Part shown: in pieces, positions 32,235 to 40,229 of the stretch
Numbering within the stretch: position 1 is the first letter of the stretch
Layout: each line of letters begins with the position of its first letter
Assembly (NCBI GenBank): GCA_019118445.1
Contig: DWYY01000115.1
Coordinates: forward strand, 1-50,218
DNA length: 50,218 nucleotides
Direction of reading: 5' to 3'
Source of the DNA: Candidatus Eisenbergiella merdipullorum
GTDB lineage: Bacteria > Bacillota > Clostridia > Lachnospirales > Lachnospiraceae
Notes under the pieces: model-generated
The model's database searches: none
What the model saw: the letters and a program-made list of their open reading frames with translations, nothing else
What the model was told of the DNA's origin: nothing
Program-made: the position numbers and the translations under genes

Positions 32235-32838
32235 ATCTTTTTCCTTTCTTTACATATGTACTAAAATTTTCCGATGCCGCAATAAGCTGTGCCACCGTCG
32301 CTCCCCGCAGGAAACGATCTCTGCAGTCCTGCGTACAGCGCCGGTATTGGTCAAAGCGTCTCCGCGCCGCTTCCGGGTCGCCGTAGGCTTTCCAATAGCC
32401 GCAGCAGGTATAATTCCTGCCGTGGTTTTCGATAAAGCCTACCACATCCTCCAGCGGATACCCCAAAAACACTCCGATCTCATGAGGAAATTCCTGTTCC
32501 ATACACAGCCGTCCGGAAAGCTGCCGCAGCAGACTCTGGTAATCCTGCCCTGCCGGATAGCCCCGCTGTGCAAGGAATGCCTGGATGGACGCTTCAGCGA
32601 GAAGCCCGGAAAGCCAGGCAGGCCGATACAGGTAGATCAGCCAAGCGCATGTCTTTGGACAGTATTTCAAAATCCTAATGGCAATACCATAGGGAGCAAA
32701 TTCTTTGCCCCAGCGGATCACAGCCGTCCTAAACTGCCGTTTATCAGCAGTCTGATACCGAAATAGGTTTGCCGGCTTTATCCCGGCCAGCGTTGGCGCA
32801 CATTGTGTTACCAGGATTTCTTCCAAACTTTGTTCCAA
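32119..32838 (-). CDS. DUF3793 family protein with aberrant C-terminus
   Basis: The body matches DUF3793: QCAPTLAGIKPANLF at the N-terminus and FPHEIGVFLGYPLEDVVGFI and CGYWKAYGDPEAA in the middle. Start is TTG 32838 with GGAGGAAACGCT. Function unknown; the family is typically encoded with iron-related genes and flavodoxin in Clostridia. Family proteins normally end near residue 200 after the GATVAQLIAAS region; here the frame runs on for about 40 more residues, overlapping the flavodoxin gene by 116 bases. That tail is probably a consequence of a frameshift or lost stop, and the real product would end near 32250. Confidence 0.8.
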   Translation of the reverse strand: MEQSLEEILVTQCAPTLAGIKPANLFRYQTADKRQFRTAVIRWGKEFAPYGIAIRILKYCPKTCAWLIYLYRPAWLSGLLAEASIQAFLAQRGYPAGQDYQSLLRQLSGRLCMEQEFPHEIGVFLGYPLEDVVGFIENHGRNYTCCGYWKAYGDPEAARRRFDQYRRCTQDCRDRFLRGATVAQLIAASENFSTYVKKGKRYEQISDCLLERNRQHTNHGRLHCGWRQGSRRAGYCDGT

Positions 32839-32873
32839 AGCGTTTCCTCCATCATCAAACGATTGATATCTGT

Positions 32874-32921
32874 GTTAGTCATGACTAACCTAAGGATACT
32901 ATAATTTATTCCTTTTTTCAA
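32874..32921 (-). promoter_or_regulatory. Promoter with perfect 16-bp palindromic operator
   Basis: Minus-strand TTGAAA, 17 bases, TATCCT (-10 at 32893-32898), then the perfect palindrome GTTAGTCATGACTAAC (32874-32889) at the start point. A DtxR/IdeR- or Fur-type metalloregulator is the most likely binder. That part is inferred from the DUF3793-flavodoxin cargo. Confidence 0.75.
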
Positions 32922-32983
32922 GGGCTTTCAGTGATAAAACTTTTCAACAGGACAACTTTGTAAAACACACCGCGAACTTAGGA

Positions 32984-33200
32984 TTAAACACTACCAAGAC
33001 CGGACAGATCAACCGTTAATTTGCTCTTACGTTCCGCTGCCTGAGAAACATTTTCACACCTTGCGGCTGCCTGAAATTCTGTCAGATGATCGATCACCGG
33101 AATCTGCTGAGGACAGGCTCGCACGCATTGTCCGCGGGCAATGCAGTCGCCGGTTTTCCCGCCGCCCCGGACAGCCTGGGCATATGCTTCCTTTCCTTCC
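32984..33200 (-). pseudogene. Tail of an aldo/keto reductase with ferredoxin domain
   Basis: The frame reads YAQAVRGGGKTGDCIARGQC, then VRACPQQIPVIDHLTEFQ, ending in a stop at 32984. That is the C-terminal 4Fe-4S segment of Fe-S-containing AKRs. The motif should be CxxCGxC..CP; here the second Cys is Arg (CIARGQC), so the cluster could not form normally. The barrel domain is absent. Confidence 0.75.
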
Positions 33201-33206
33201 TAGATC

Positions 33207-33251
33207 TGCCCCCAGAGAAGCTGCTTGTTGCAGGCAGCTTCTCTGGGGGCA
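33207..33251. repeat. Perfect 18-bp inverted repeat
   Basis: Arms TGCCCCCAGAGAAGCTGC and its exact complement around a 9-base loop. It lies between the AKR tail and the ABC permease. Neither flank has a T-run, so a rho-independent terminator is not the obvious reading; it may stabilise the permease mRNA or be part of a small mobile sequence. Confidence 0.7.
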
Positions 33252-33344
33252 TAAAGTAACACAAGAGGATTTGATAGACAGCACCACACGATTCCGAAAT
33301 TTGCAAAAAAGGTTCGGAATATTGTTAAGTATATCAACCGCTCT

Positions 33345-34001
33345 TCAAAATTCTTTCTTCTCCATGACCGAAAGACTGATGTTCATAGAGATCAGGAACA
33401 GCAATAAAGCAATGATAACCGCAATTGCAGCGAGCGTTCCCATACTCACGGTTGGCAGAGTATCCAATATATTAACCAGATCAACATTGAAGACAGCTTT
33501 TGCTCCATTAACGATAACAAGAGCGATTACTGCTAAAACTCCAAACGCTCCGATCATGGCGATCCTTCCTTTATCGCTGCCAAATTTAAGCTGGAAAGGA
33601 AACATGATCGCCTGGATGATGATCATAATAGGGAGAATTATCAATGAAGCCAGCATTAATTCTGTAACAGGCAATGTCCCTTTCAGTACAGTGGCGAGCA
33701 CTCCCAAAACAGTTGCCAAAATCCATGCCATACCCCCAAAGAATAAGCCGAGAAAATATTTTTCAACCACATAATCATTGCGGGTGACAGGTAACGTGAA
33801 TAGAAACGCATTTCCGTTATCAAGATCATCATAACTTATCGTACTTACTGTAAACAGCGATACAACAAAGCTCAAAAAACCTAACGGAAATACCACATCA
33901 TCAGTAAACACCATCATCCCAATGACGATTGCCAGGATGAGCAGCAGGAAATTTCTCTGCAGCATCAATAATTTAAAATCTTTTATAAATAATCCTTTCA
34001 T
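33345..34001 (-). CDS. ABC-2 type membrane permease
   Basis: A 218-aa protein with six hydrophobic helices of the ABC2 membrane_5 type (LFIKDFKLLMLQRNFLLLIL at the N-terminus, DDLDNGNAFLFTLPVTRNDYVVEKY as the conserved cytosolic loop). It forms the channel for the ATPase encoded just upstream, its start overlapping the ATPase stop (ATGA). Transports an unknown substrate; small ABC-2/GntR units of the YtrA type often respond to cell-wall antibiotics or bacitracin-like peptides. Confidence 0.92.
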   Translation of the reverse strand: MKGLFIKDFKLLMLQRNFLLLILAIVIGMMVFTDDVVFPLGFLSFVVSLFTVSTISYDDLDNGNAFLFTLPVTRNDYVVEKYFLGLFFGGMAWILATVLGVLATVLKGTLPVTELMLASLIILPIMIIIQAIMFPFQLKFGSDKGRIAMIGAFGVLAVIALVIVNGAKAVFNVDLVNILDTLPTVSMGTLAAIAVIIALLLFLISMNISLSVMEKKEF

Positions 34002-34849
34002 TGTTCAGTCCCCCTTATCATCATAGTTATGACTTCATCTATGGTGCCTTTTTCAATTGCAATTTTCGGATAATTTTCCATGTAATACTGTTTTTGATCT
34101 GTCAGACAGCTATAGCCGTATGCTTCTTTTTTGGAACGCAATAAATACTGTTTATCCAGTTTATCATATTGTGCCGCATCCACTTTTAACAAGGCGTAAT
34201 CACTAAGTAAGACGTCTGTATCTTCATGCAGAATGATCTTTCCATCATGTATCATATACAGAGTGTCACATAATGACTCTAAATCACTGGAAATATGGGA
34301 GCTGATCAAAATGGAGCGTTTATCATCCTCCTCCATGAATTCTCTTAACATTTCAAGCAATTCATCCCTTGCAATTACATCCAGGCCTGCTGTCGGTTCA
34401 TCCAGTATCAACAGTTTTGCGTTATGTGAGATGGCGACCAACACTTTAAATTTAGCCTTCATCCCCGTTGAAAAATCTTTCATCTGTTTGTTCAGAGGCA
34501 GCTGAAATCTCTGTACCTGTTCCATAAAGAAAGACTTGTCAAATTTTGTATACATATTCTGCAATATAGGGATAATATCTTTTATTTTCAGGTAACCGCT
34601 GAAGCCGGAGTCGGACAACACAACCCCCAAATCCTCTTTATCCCTTGCCGTGAAATCTTTTATATCCTTGCCAAGTATCGTTATGTTCCCGCCATCCGTT
34701 GAAATCAATCCTAATATGGCTTTAAATGTCGTGCTTTTTCCTGCTCCGTTTTGTCCTATCAGACCGGTTACACAACCAGGCATAAGTTCTAATGAACAAT
34801 CAAGAGAAAAATTATCATAATGCTTTTCTAAATGTTCAATCTTTAACAT
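33998..34849 (-). CDS. ABC transporter ATP-binding protein
   Basis: A 283-aa ATPase: Walker A GQNGAGKST, Q-loop near VVLSDSGF, signature DFSTGMKAKF (replacing LSGGQ, as in YtrB/CcmA-like proteins), Walker B LLILDEPTAGLD and the switch histidine in SSHISSDLE. C-terminal domain of about 70 residues is unassigned. Preceded by the GntR gene by 3 bases. Works with the permease at 33345. Confidence 0.95.
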   Translation of the reverse strand: MLKIEHLEKHYDNFSLDCSLELMPGCVTGLIGQNGAGKSTTFKAILGLISTDGGNITILGKDIKDFTARDKEDLGVVLSDSGFSGYLKIKDIIPILQNMYTKFDKSFFMEQVQRFQLPLNKQMKDFSTGMKAKFKVLVAISHNAKLLILDEPTAGLDVIARDELLEMLREFMEEDDKRSILISSHISSDLESLCDTLYMIHDGKIILHEDTDVLLSDYALLKVDAAQYDKLDKQYLLRSKKEAYGYSCLTDQKQYYMENYPKIAIEKGTIDEVITMMIRGTEQ

Positions 34850-34852
34850 ACA

Positions 34853-35224
34853 TCAGCCCTCCAGTATTAACTCGAATAAACTTCTGATATCCTCATCGCT
34901 GATACCGCAGCGTCTGCCTTTTTGAATGGCCTGCTCTAAATCCGCTTCCAGTTCTTTTTTCTGTTCTTCCAGAAGAAGTTCTGTATTTGTGGCCGCTACA
35001 TATGTTCCTTTACCATGTACTGTTATGGTAAAACCCTCACTCTCCAAAGTATCGTATGCTTTTTTTACTGTTAAAGCACTTATTTTTAATTCCTTAGAGA
35101 GAGTGCGAACAGATGGAAGATTGTCGTTTTCCTTTAGTTCCCCGTTACGTATAAGTTTTTTGATCTGGTCTACAATCTGTTCATAAATAGGAACCATTAA
35201 GGAAGTGTTTATTATGATATTCAT
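34853..35224 (-). CDS. GntR-family (YtrA-type) repressor
   Basis: A 123-aa regulator. The N-terminal winged helix has VPIYEQIVDQIKKLIRNGEL and LPSVRTLSKELKISALTVKKAY, and the short C-terminal dimerisation tail is the YtrA subclass. It represses its own ABC operon in known members. ATG 35224 (AAGGATAAG upstream) was chosen; the longer frame runs into the promoter. The promoter spacer carries a 17-bp palindrome, the evident operator. Confidence 0.93.
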   Translation of the reverse strand: MNIIINTSLMVPIYEQIVDQIKKLIRNGELKENDNLPSVRTLSKELKISALTVKKAYDTLESEGFTITVHGKGTYVAATNTELLLEEQKKELEADLEQAIQKGRRCGISDEDIRSLFELILEG

Positions 35225-35249
35225 CTTATCCTTCCCCTTTCTTGATAAC

Positions 35250-35278
35250 AGTGTATAACAGTTTAAAACTGTTGTCAA
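35250..35278 (-). promoter_or_regulatory. GntR operon promoter and operator
   Basis: Minus-strand TTGACA, 17 bases, TACACT. The spacer is almost filled by the palindrome AACAGTTT-A-AAACTGTT (35257-35273). A dimer bound here blocks the promoter, the expected YtrA-type autoregulation. Confidence 0.85.
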
Positions 35279-35356
35279 GTGTTATATGCTGTTTATCTAA
35301 AACAAAAAATAAAGCGTACAAATCCATACAGAAATGCACGCTTTCTGTTATTTCTG

Positions 35357-36202
35357 TTACTTCTGTCCGTCCACATCAGGCACCATTTCCGCATATTGTT
35401 TCAGCATCTCCGGTGTGCTGGTGTAGTAGCGCTTTTTCTTATCCATGGCGACAATCTGCGCCATCTCCCCTTCGGTGAGGGAAAAATCGAACAGATCCAG
35501 ATTGTCTTTGATGTGCTGCAGGTTCTTGGAGCCGGGGATCACGATGTTGCCATCCTGAATATGCCAGCGCAGGATGATCTGGGAATTGCTCTTACCATAC
35601 TTTTTACCTAATTCTGTAAACAACGGCTCCTCCCGCAGGGCCTTATCTCCATGACCCAGGGGATACCATGCCTGGATCACGATGCCCTCTTTGGCCAGGA
35701 ACTTCTTCAGCTCCTTCTCCTGAGAGTAGGGATGCACTTCCGTCTGCAGCACAGCGGGCTTCACTTCACACATGTCAAGAACTTCTTTTATCTGCTCCGG
35801 CGTGAAATTAGACAAGCCGATGGCCCGCACCTTGCCTTCCTTGTAGGCTTTCTCCATCCGTTTGTATCCGGCGATGTAGTTGCCTGCGGGCTGGTGGATC
35901 AGCAGCAGGTCGATATGATCAGTGTCCAGCCGCTCCAGTGTCTTTTCCACCGCGTCGGCCTGCTCATAAAAGGCCGGCCAGAGCTTTGTTTCCAGGAAAA
36001 TTTCTTTCCGCGGGATGCCGGATTTTTTCATAGCCCGGCCCACAGCTTTTTCATTCACATAGGCGTTGGCCGTATCGATGAGACGGTATCCGCAGGAAAG
36101 GGCAGACAAAACAGAAGCCTCCGCCTCGTCCGGTGTGAGTAAAAAAGTTCCGATACCTGCCATGGGTATTTTGATACCATTATTGAGAGTTGCGTATTCC
36201 AT
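35357..36202 (-). CDS. Aldo/keto reductase (AKR5-like)
   Basis: A 281-aa AKR of the 2,5-diketogluconate reductase type: IPMAGIGTFLLTPDEAE, LIDTANAYVNEKAVGRAM (Asp, Tyr), LETKLWP (Lys), LLLIHQPAGNYI (His) and IPGSKNLQHIKDNLDLFDF at the cofactor end. Start at ATG 36202 with AAAGG upstream; ATG 36211 is close. Paralogue of the AKR at 22077, with which it shares the LID/MIDTA-YxNEKAVGRA motif. Substrate unknown. Confidence 0.92.
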   Translation of the reverse strand: MEYATLNNGIKIPMAGIGTFLLTPDEAEASVLSALSCGYRLIDTANAYVNEKAVGRAMKKSGIPRKEIFLETKLWPAFYEQADAVEKTLERLDTDHIDLLLIHQPAGNYIAGYKRMEKAYKEGKVRAIGLSNFTPEQIKEVLDMCEVKPAVLQTEVHPYSQEKELKKFLAKEGIVIQAWYPLGHGDKALREEPLFTELGKKYGKSNSQIILRWHIQDGNIVIPGSKNLQHIKDNLDLFDFSLTEGEMAQIVAMDKKKRYYTSTPEMLKQYAEMVPDVDGQK

Positions 36203-36285
36203 AAAAACCATCCTTTCTTTGATAAATCTGTGAGTGATCGTTTTCCATCAAAATCTGCGCGACTGCTGACTTCCGCCCAGATTCC

Positions 36286-36311
36286 TACCCAAAGCACGCA
36301 TGCTTTGGGTA
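36286..36311. repeat. 11-bp-arm hairpin between two AKR genes
   Basis: TACCCAAAGCA / TGCTTTGGGTA with a 4-base loop. It sits after the stop of the upstream AKR gene on the minus strand, with no T-run, so it is a weak terminator or a processing signal. Confidence 0.5.
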
Positions 36312-36344
36312 TCTTCTTCATTTACCTGCCTCCTTTGCCACTGT

Positions 36345-37343
36345 TTATACAGAAACCGGTGTTCCGCCAAACACGGCGGACATCTCCATGTGATCCAGCG
36401 CATCGTCCAGGGCGCGCACCTCTCCTGGTGTCAAACGCACTTGGGCAGCACCAGCGTTTTCTTTCATGCGCTGTTCCTTGCGGGTGCCAGGGATTGGCAC
36501 AATCCACGGACGTTTGCACAGCATCCAGGCCAGGCTGATCTGGGCCGGGGTGGCATGTTTCTCCTCCGCTATGTTGCTCAGCAGCTTCAAAAGGGCCGCA
36601 TTCTGGTCCACAGCCTCATCCGTAAACTGTGGCATAGCCGCACGGTAGTCGGTGGCGGCGTCAAAATGCTGGCCTTTGCCGTACTGCCCGGTGAGGAAGC
36701 CGTTTGCCATAGGGGAAAAGGCCACCAGCCCGATTCCAAGCTCCTCCAGCACGGGAAACAGGCTCTCATAATGACGGGCCATCATGGAATAGCGGTTCTG
36801 CACCGCCGTTACAGGGCATACCGCATTTGCGCGGCGCAGGTAATCTTCATTTGCCTCCGAAATGCCCCAGTGGGTGATTTTCCCTTCTTTGATGAGATCC
36901 GCCATAACACCAGCGACTTCCTCCGGATCCACAGCAGGGTCAATACGGTGCTGAAAATACAGGTCGATGTGATCCACGCCCAGACGCATAAGCGATCCCT
37001 CTATCGAGCGGCGGATAGTCTCCGGGCTGGAATCCGGAACCAAGGGCAGAGGCACCTTCCCGCTCTCCCGGTCAAATCGCAAGCCAAATTTTGTGGCGAT
37101 CACCACATGGTTTTTCACATCGGCGAGAGCCTTGCCTACCAGCGCTTCGTTCACATGAGGGGCATCGGCAGTTCCGTATACCTCGGCGGTATCAAAAAAG
37201 GTGTATCCCAGATCAAAAGCGCGGCGGATCAGCCGGACGGCTTCGTCCTCCGCAGTGGGGGCGCCATAGGCGTGGGAAAAGCCCATACACCCCAGCCCTA
37301 CGGCAGAAACAGTCAAATCTGTTCCCAATGTTCTTGTCTGCAT
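36345..37343 (-). CDS. Aldo/keto reductase (AKR13-like)
   Basis: A 332-aa AKR. VSAVGLGCMGFSHAYG at the N-terminus, FFDTAEVYG (Asp, Tyr), IATKFGL (Lys), LYFQHRIDP (His) and VPIPGTRKEQRMKENAGA at the cofactor loop. Very close in plan to the gene at 21050. ATG 37343 has AAGGAG upstream; the long frame adds 31 unrelated residues. It precedes the AKR5-like gene on the same strand. The LysR at 37634 lies upstream and may control both. Confidence 0.93.
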   Translation of the reverse strand: MQTRTLGTDLTVSAVGLGCMGFSHAYGAPTAEDEAVRLIRRAFDLGYTFFDTAEVYGTADAPHVNEALVGKALADVKNHVVIATKFGLRFDRESGKVPLPLVPDSSPETIRRSIEGSLMRLGVDHIDLYFQHRIDPAVDPEEVAGVMADLIKEGKITHWGISEANEDYLRRANAVCPVTAVQNRYSMMARHYESLFPVLEELGIGLVAFSPMANGFLTGQYGKGQHFDAATDYRAAMPQFTDEAVDQNAALLKLLSNIAEEKHATPAQISLAWMLCKRPWIVPIPGTRKEQRMKENAGAAQVRLTPGEVRALDDALDHMEMSAVFGGTPVSV

Positions 37344-37580
37344 GATTTTTCTCTCCTTTATGATCCTAATCATAATCCTCTGTGAAAAAAAGCAGAAGTC
37401 TCCGTTGGTTATGCAGTAATAAGTCAAAGGTTTCAACTTCCTGCCTTTAGCATCCGGAAGGTATGGAAGTTCATTTTCAGGGAAACATTCAATTCAGCAG
37501 GCAAACCGCAATGACCAGAATTCCCTGTGCCTTCATCCTGCTGCCTTCCTCTCTTTCTTTTCTGATCTTATTATAAAAAA

Positions 37581-37604
37581 ACGAGACCACCTAAGAAGTC
37601 TCGT
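37581..37604. terminator. Terminator of the upstream LysR gene
   Basis: ACGAGAC / GTCTCGT, loop CACCTAAGAA, with T-runs on both sides. On the minus strand TTTTTT follows. The rest of the 37344-37633 spacer holds only the AKR leader. Confidence 0.85.
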
Positions 37605-37633
37605 TTTGTCATTTACTATTTACCTTCTGATCA

Positions 37634-38533
37634 TCACTCGGTGCACTTTGTTGCTTTTTGTACCGCCCGCAGGAACTGCTTAACCACAGGGGATGGGGAT
37701 AGAGAATGGAGCAGGCCATAGGGAATGGTGTAGTTCCAATCCACCGGCAGAATCTTCAGCAGCGGGTGGACGTATTGCCACTTGGGCACCGCCATCAGTA
37801 CACAGTTATTGTTTTCACATTGGTTGAAAACGTTGACATCGTAAAAATCAAAGTCCACGATCTGGATCTGCGGGTGGTTTTTCCACAAATCGTCTCGCAG
37901 CAGGTCCACATAATGGCTCCACTCCCGACGCATCAGCATAAATTTTTCGCCATATAGATCCTGAATGGTCAGCTTATCTTTTCCGGTCAGCCGGTGATGG
38001 ATGGACACCGCCGCGCAGATGGGCTCCCTTGAAATCTCCAGTCCGGCACAGCGGCGCAGGTTCAACATCGTCTCATCAAAGATACCCGCTACCACATCAA
38101 TATTCTGCCCCAGGTTTGCCAGGATTTCCCGGGCATTCTCAGGCGTGTTGTCAAAGGGCACCAGTTGAAACTTGATGCCAGGGCAGTCTGCTTGCAGCTT
38201 TGGCCAAAGATCTACCAGCACCTGAGCCGGCGTCATGGGTGATGTGCCAATGCGTATGATGTCCTCGCTCTTTTTCATGGCATTTTTTGCCCGCGTCACC
38301 GAATCTTTGCAATACTGAATAATATATTTTGCGTCCTGCTCCAGGGATTTCCCGGCTTCCGTCAGCTGAAGCCCCCGGTGAGTCCGAACAAAAAGCTGCA
38401 TGCCAAGATTTGCTTCCAGCAGATTGATCTGCTTGATGACTGCCGGTGGAGAAATATACAGTTTTTCCGCAGCCTTGTTAAAGCTGCCGCACTCTATTAC
38501 ACACAGGAAGGTTTCTAACTGAGGATTATACAT
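37634..38533 (-). CDS. LysR-family regulator
   Basis: A 299-aa LysR protein: MYNPQLETFLCVIECGSFNK and KLYISPPAVIKQINLLEANLG in the HTH, then the effector domain (IIRIGTSPMTPAQVLVDLWP). It lies upstream of the AKR pair on the same strand, separated by a terminator, so it is a monocistronic regulator with its own promoter. ATG 38533 follows the family start; a GTG four codons earlier is possible. Inducer unknown. Confidence 0.92.
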   Translation of the reverse strand: MYNPQLETFLCVIECGSFNKAAEKLYISPPAVIKQINLLEANLGMQLFVRTHRGLQLTEAGKSLEQDAKYIIQYCKDSVTRAKNAMKKSEDIIRIGTSPMTPAQVLVDLWPKLQADCPGIKFQLVPFDNTPENAREILANLGQNIDVVAGIFDETMLNLRRCAGLEISREPICAAVSIHHRLTGKDKLTIQDLYGEKFMLMRREWSHYVDLLRDDLWKNHPQIQIVDFDFYDVNVFNQCENNNCVLMAVPKWQYVHPLLKILPVDWNYTIPYGLLHSLSPSPVVKQFLRAVQKATKCTE

Positions 38534-38682
38534 GAGAGATATCACTTCTTCCGTTTCGTCTTTTCCTTTGATCAGCAGGTTTCAGCGCCTCCCTGGGATC
38601 ATCCAGGGTCAGCCAAACCGCTGTACATCTTCGATCCGTCCTTTTCTCCACGAGTTTCCTATTTCTCTGAAATATCCTTGTT

Positions 38683-38711
38683 ATTATATTTGGATAAACG
38701 AAAGCTTTCAA
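38683..38711 (-). promoter_or_regulatory. LysR gene promoter
   Basis: Minus-strand TTGAAA, 17 bases, TATAAT. It implies an untranslated leader of about 140 bases before the LysR start; no riboswitch was recognised in it. The -35 region overlaps GAAAGCTTTC, a 10-base palindrome. Confidence 0.75.
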
Positions 38712-38817
38712 CATTTTTGTAAAATATCATGTACTCGGCACAACCATGCATGTCGGCATTTATAAAACGGTTAAAACGATATTCTTCTGGAAAGACTGCA
38801 TGCCATTGATCTACCTT

Positions 38818-39447
38818 TTATTGATGTTGCCGGTCTGGCTGAAATGTGTCAGGCTGCTGCCCATCATGGGCGCGCCACTGGCATTCCATAAGCTCCATGT
38901 CGGTAAAAGTGGCTTTAAAGGAAGAATCCTCAGGACTGCAGGCATAAATGCCAAACCGGATCTCGTCCTTCGCCTCCCACATATGGCAGATCCGCATCTG
39001 CTGAAAGGTGATCCCGTCCGAAGAACATTCGATGCAGAAATCATCCTCCCTCCGGCTCAGCCGGTACCACATGGATTTGACAGAAGCATCGATCTCCGTA
39101 GTAGCCCAGTCAGAATAGCCATGGTTAGTGACCACGCTCCCGAGATGCTGGAAGGTTTCATTCTCATATTCGATGGAGCCCTTCAGCCAGTTCTCACTGT
39201 CCAGATAAAGGACCACCCCACACTGGTCAAAGCGGTGTTTGCTTTCAAATTCGGTCCTGACCACAAAAGAAAAATATTTTTCCCTCGTTTTCATCTGCAG
39301 GACAGTGGCGTTATCATTTCTGAAATGATAATACGTCCTCTGCCAGAGATCCGTATGGGGCCTGGTGACCACCTCGATCTTACCCTCACTGATCGTGCAG
39401 CTCTCCGGCTGCCTTGTCCATTCCATTTCATTTTCGTTGATCCTCAT
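38818..39447 (-). CDS. DUF1349 beta-sandwich protein
   Basis: A 209-aa protein of the DUF1349 family, a concanavalin-like beta-sandwich that resembles glycoside-binding or processing domains. Signatures: KTREKYFSFVVRTEFESKHRFDQCGVVLYLD, WLKGSIEYEN and a conserved tail CHMWEAKDEIRFGIYACSPEDSSF. No signal peptide. Function is not established; yeast and bacterial relatives exist. It is not obviously connected with its neighbours. Confidence 0.9.
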   Translation of the reverse strand: MRINENEMEWTRQPESCTISEGKIEVVTRPHTDLWQRTYYHFRNDNATVLQMKTREKYFSFVVRTEFESKHRFDQCGVVLYLDSENWLKGSIEYENETFQHLGSVVTNHGYSDWATTEIDASVKSMWYRLSRREDDFCIECSSDGITFQQMRICHMWEAKDEIRFGIYACSPEDSSFKATFTDMELMECQWRAHDGQQPDTFQPDRQHQ

Positions 39448-39644
39448 CTTCTTCTCCTCTCATTTATTCTGCGTAAAATGCACCAGCCGTAACTCCTCAA
39501 CGGTGATAGCTGCTGTCTTCAACTGCATGATAAAATAAAAATTCTGGTTTCTTCCTCCATTTTGTGATAAAGTAGCCTGGAGTGATCATTCAGCATTCAA
39601 AAACGGAACCCGAAATGGCTTCCCGTTGGAAAGGACGGCCTCCC

Positions 39645-40211
39645 ATGGATTTTCTTATCAGAAAATGCGGTCCTGACGACATCGATACCGTCATCCGCCT
39701 GATCAAAACCGTATATGAGCAGATGGAGCAGAAAGACTGGTTTGCGGCGGACAATGGCGAGTACACGAGGAAGACGCTCGCTGAGGGCAGGGGAACGGCT
39801 TATATGGCAGTGGAAAAGGAAAGCGGGACGCCTGCCGGCGTCTTCATGACTGCTTTTCCCCAGGCTCCTGGAAAAGCAGCTTTAACATCTGATGGAAAAA
39901 CACCCGAAATAACTGATGATGAAAACCTTGGCCGCGACATCGGACTTAATGACAGCATGCTGGAAAAAGTTGTGCACATGGACTCTGCCGCTGTCCTCAG
40001 CAGCTTTCGCGGTCACCATCTGCAAAGGCGGCTGATGGAATATGCCGAGAAGGATCTTCGCAAAAAGGGTTACCGCTACCTGTGCTGCACTGTCCATCCG
40101 GACAACCGTCCAAGCCTGAACAGCGTTCTGGCGCAGGGGTACAGGATCATGGCAACCTGCCCCAAATACGGCGGTTATCCGCGCCACATCCTGATGAAAG
40201 AACTGGACTGA
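39645..40211 (+). CDS. GNAT family N-acetyltransferase
   Basis: A 188-aa acetyl-CoA-dependent acetyltransferase. N-terminal CGPDDIDTVIRLIKTVYEQM, acetyl-CoA loop in LSSFRGHHLQRRLMEYAEK, then YLCCTVHPDNRPSLNSVLAQGY and a C-terminal PKYGGYPRHILMKEL. Start ATG 39645 has AAAGGA 9 bases upstream. The same N-terminus exists in the truncated copy at 47934, so this genome once had at least two copies. The substrate is unknown. It starts a short plus-strand unit with DUF554. Confidence 0.92.
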   Translation: MDFLIRKCGPDDIDTVIRLIKTVYEQMEQKDWFAADNGEYTRKTLAEGRGTAYMAVEKESGTPAGVFMTAFPQAPGKAALTSDGKTPEITDDENLGRDIGLNDSMLEKVVHMDSAAVLSSFRGHHLQRRLMEYAEKDLRKKGYRYLCCTVHPDNRPSLNSVLAQGYRIMATCPKYGGYPRHILMKELD

Positions 40212-40229
40212 CCGGAAAGGAATCCACAT

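Noticed and set aside
33207..33251. The 18-bp inverted repeat as an integron attC site
   Set aside because: No integron integrase, no conserved R/L core (GTTRRRY) and no cassette nearby.
36230..37385. Long plus-strand frames over the AKR at 36345
   Set aside because: They are shadow frames of a clear minus-strand AKR with all catalytic residues.
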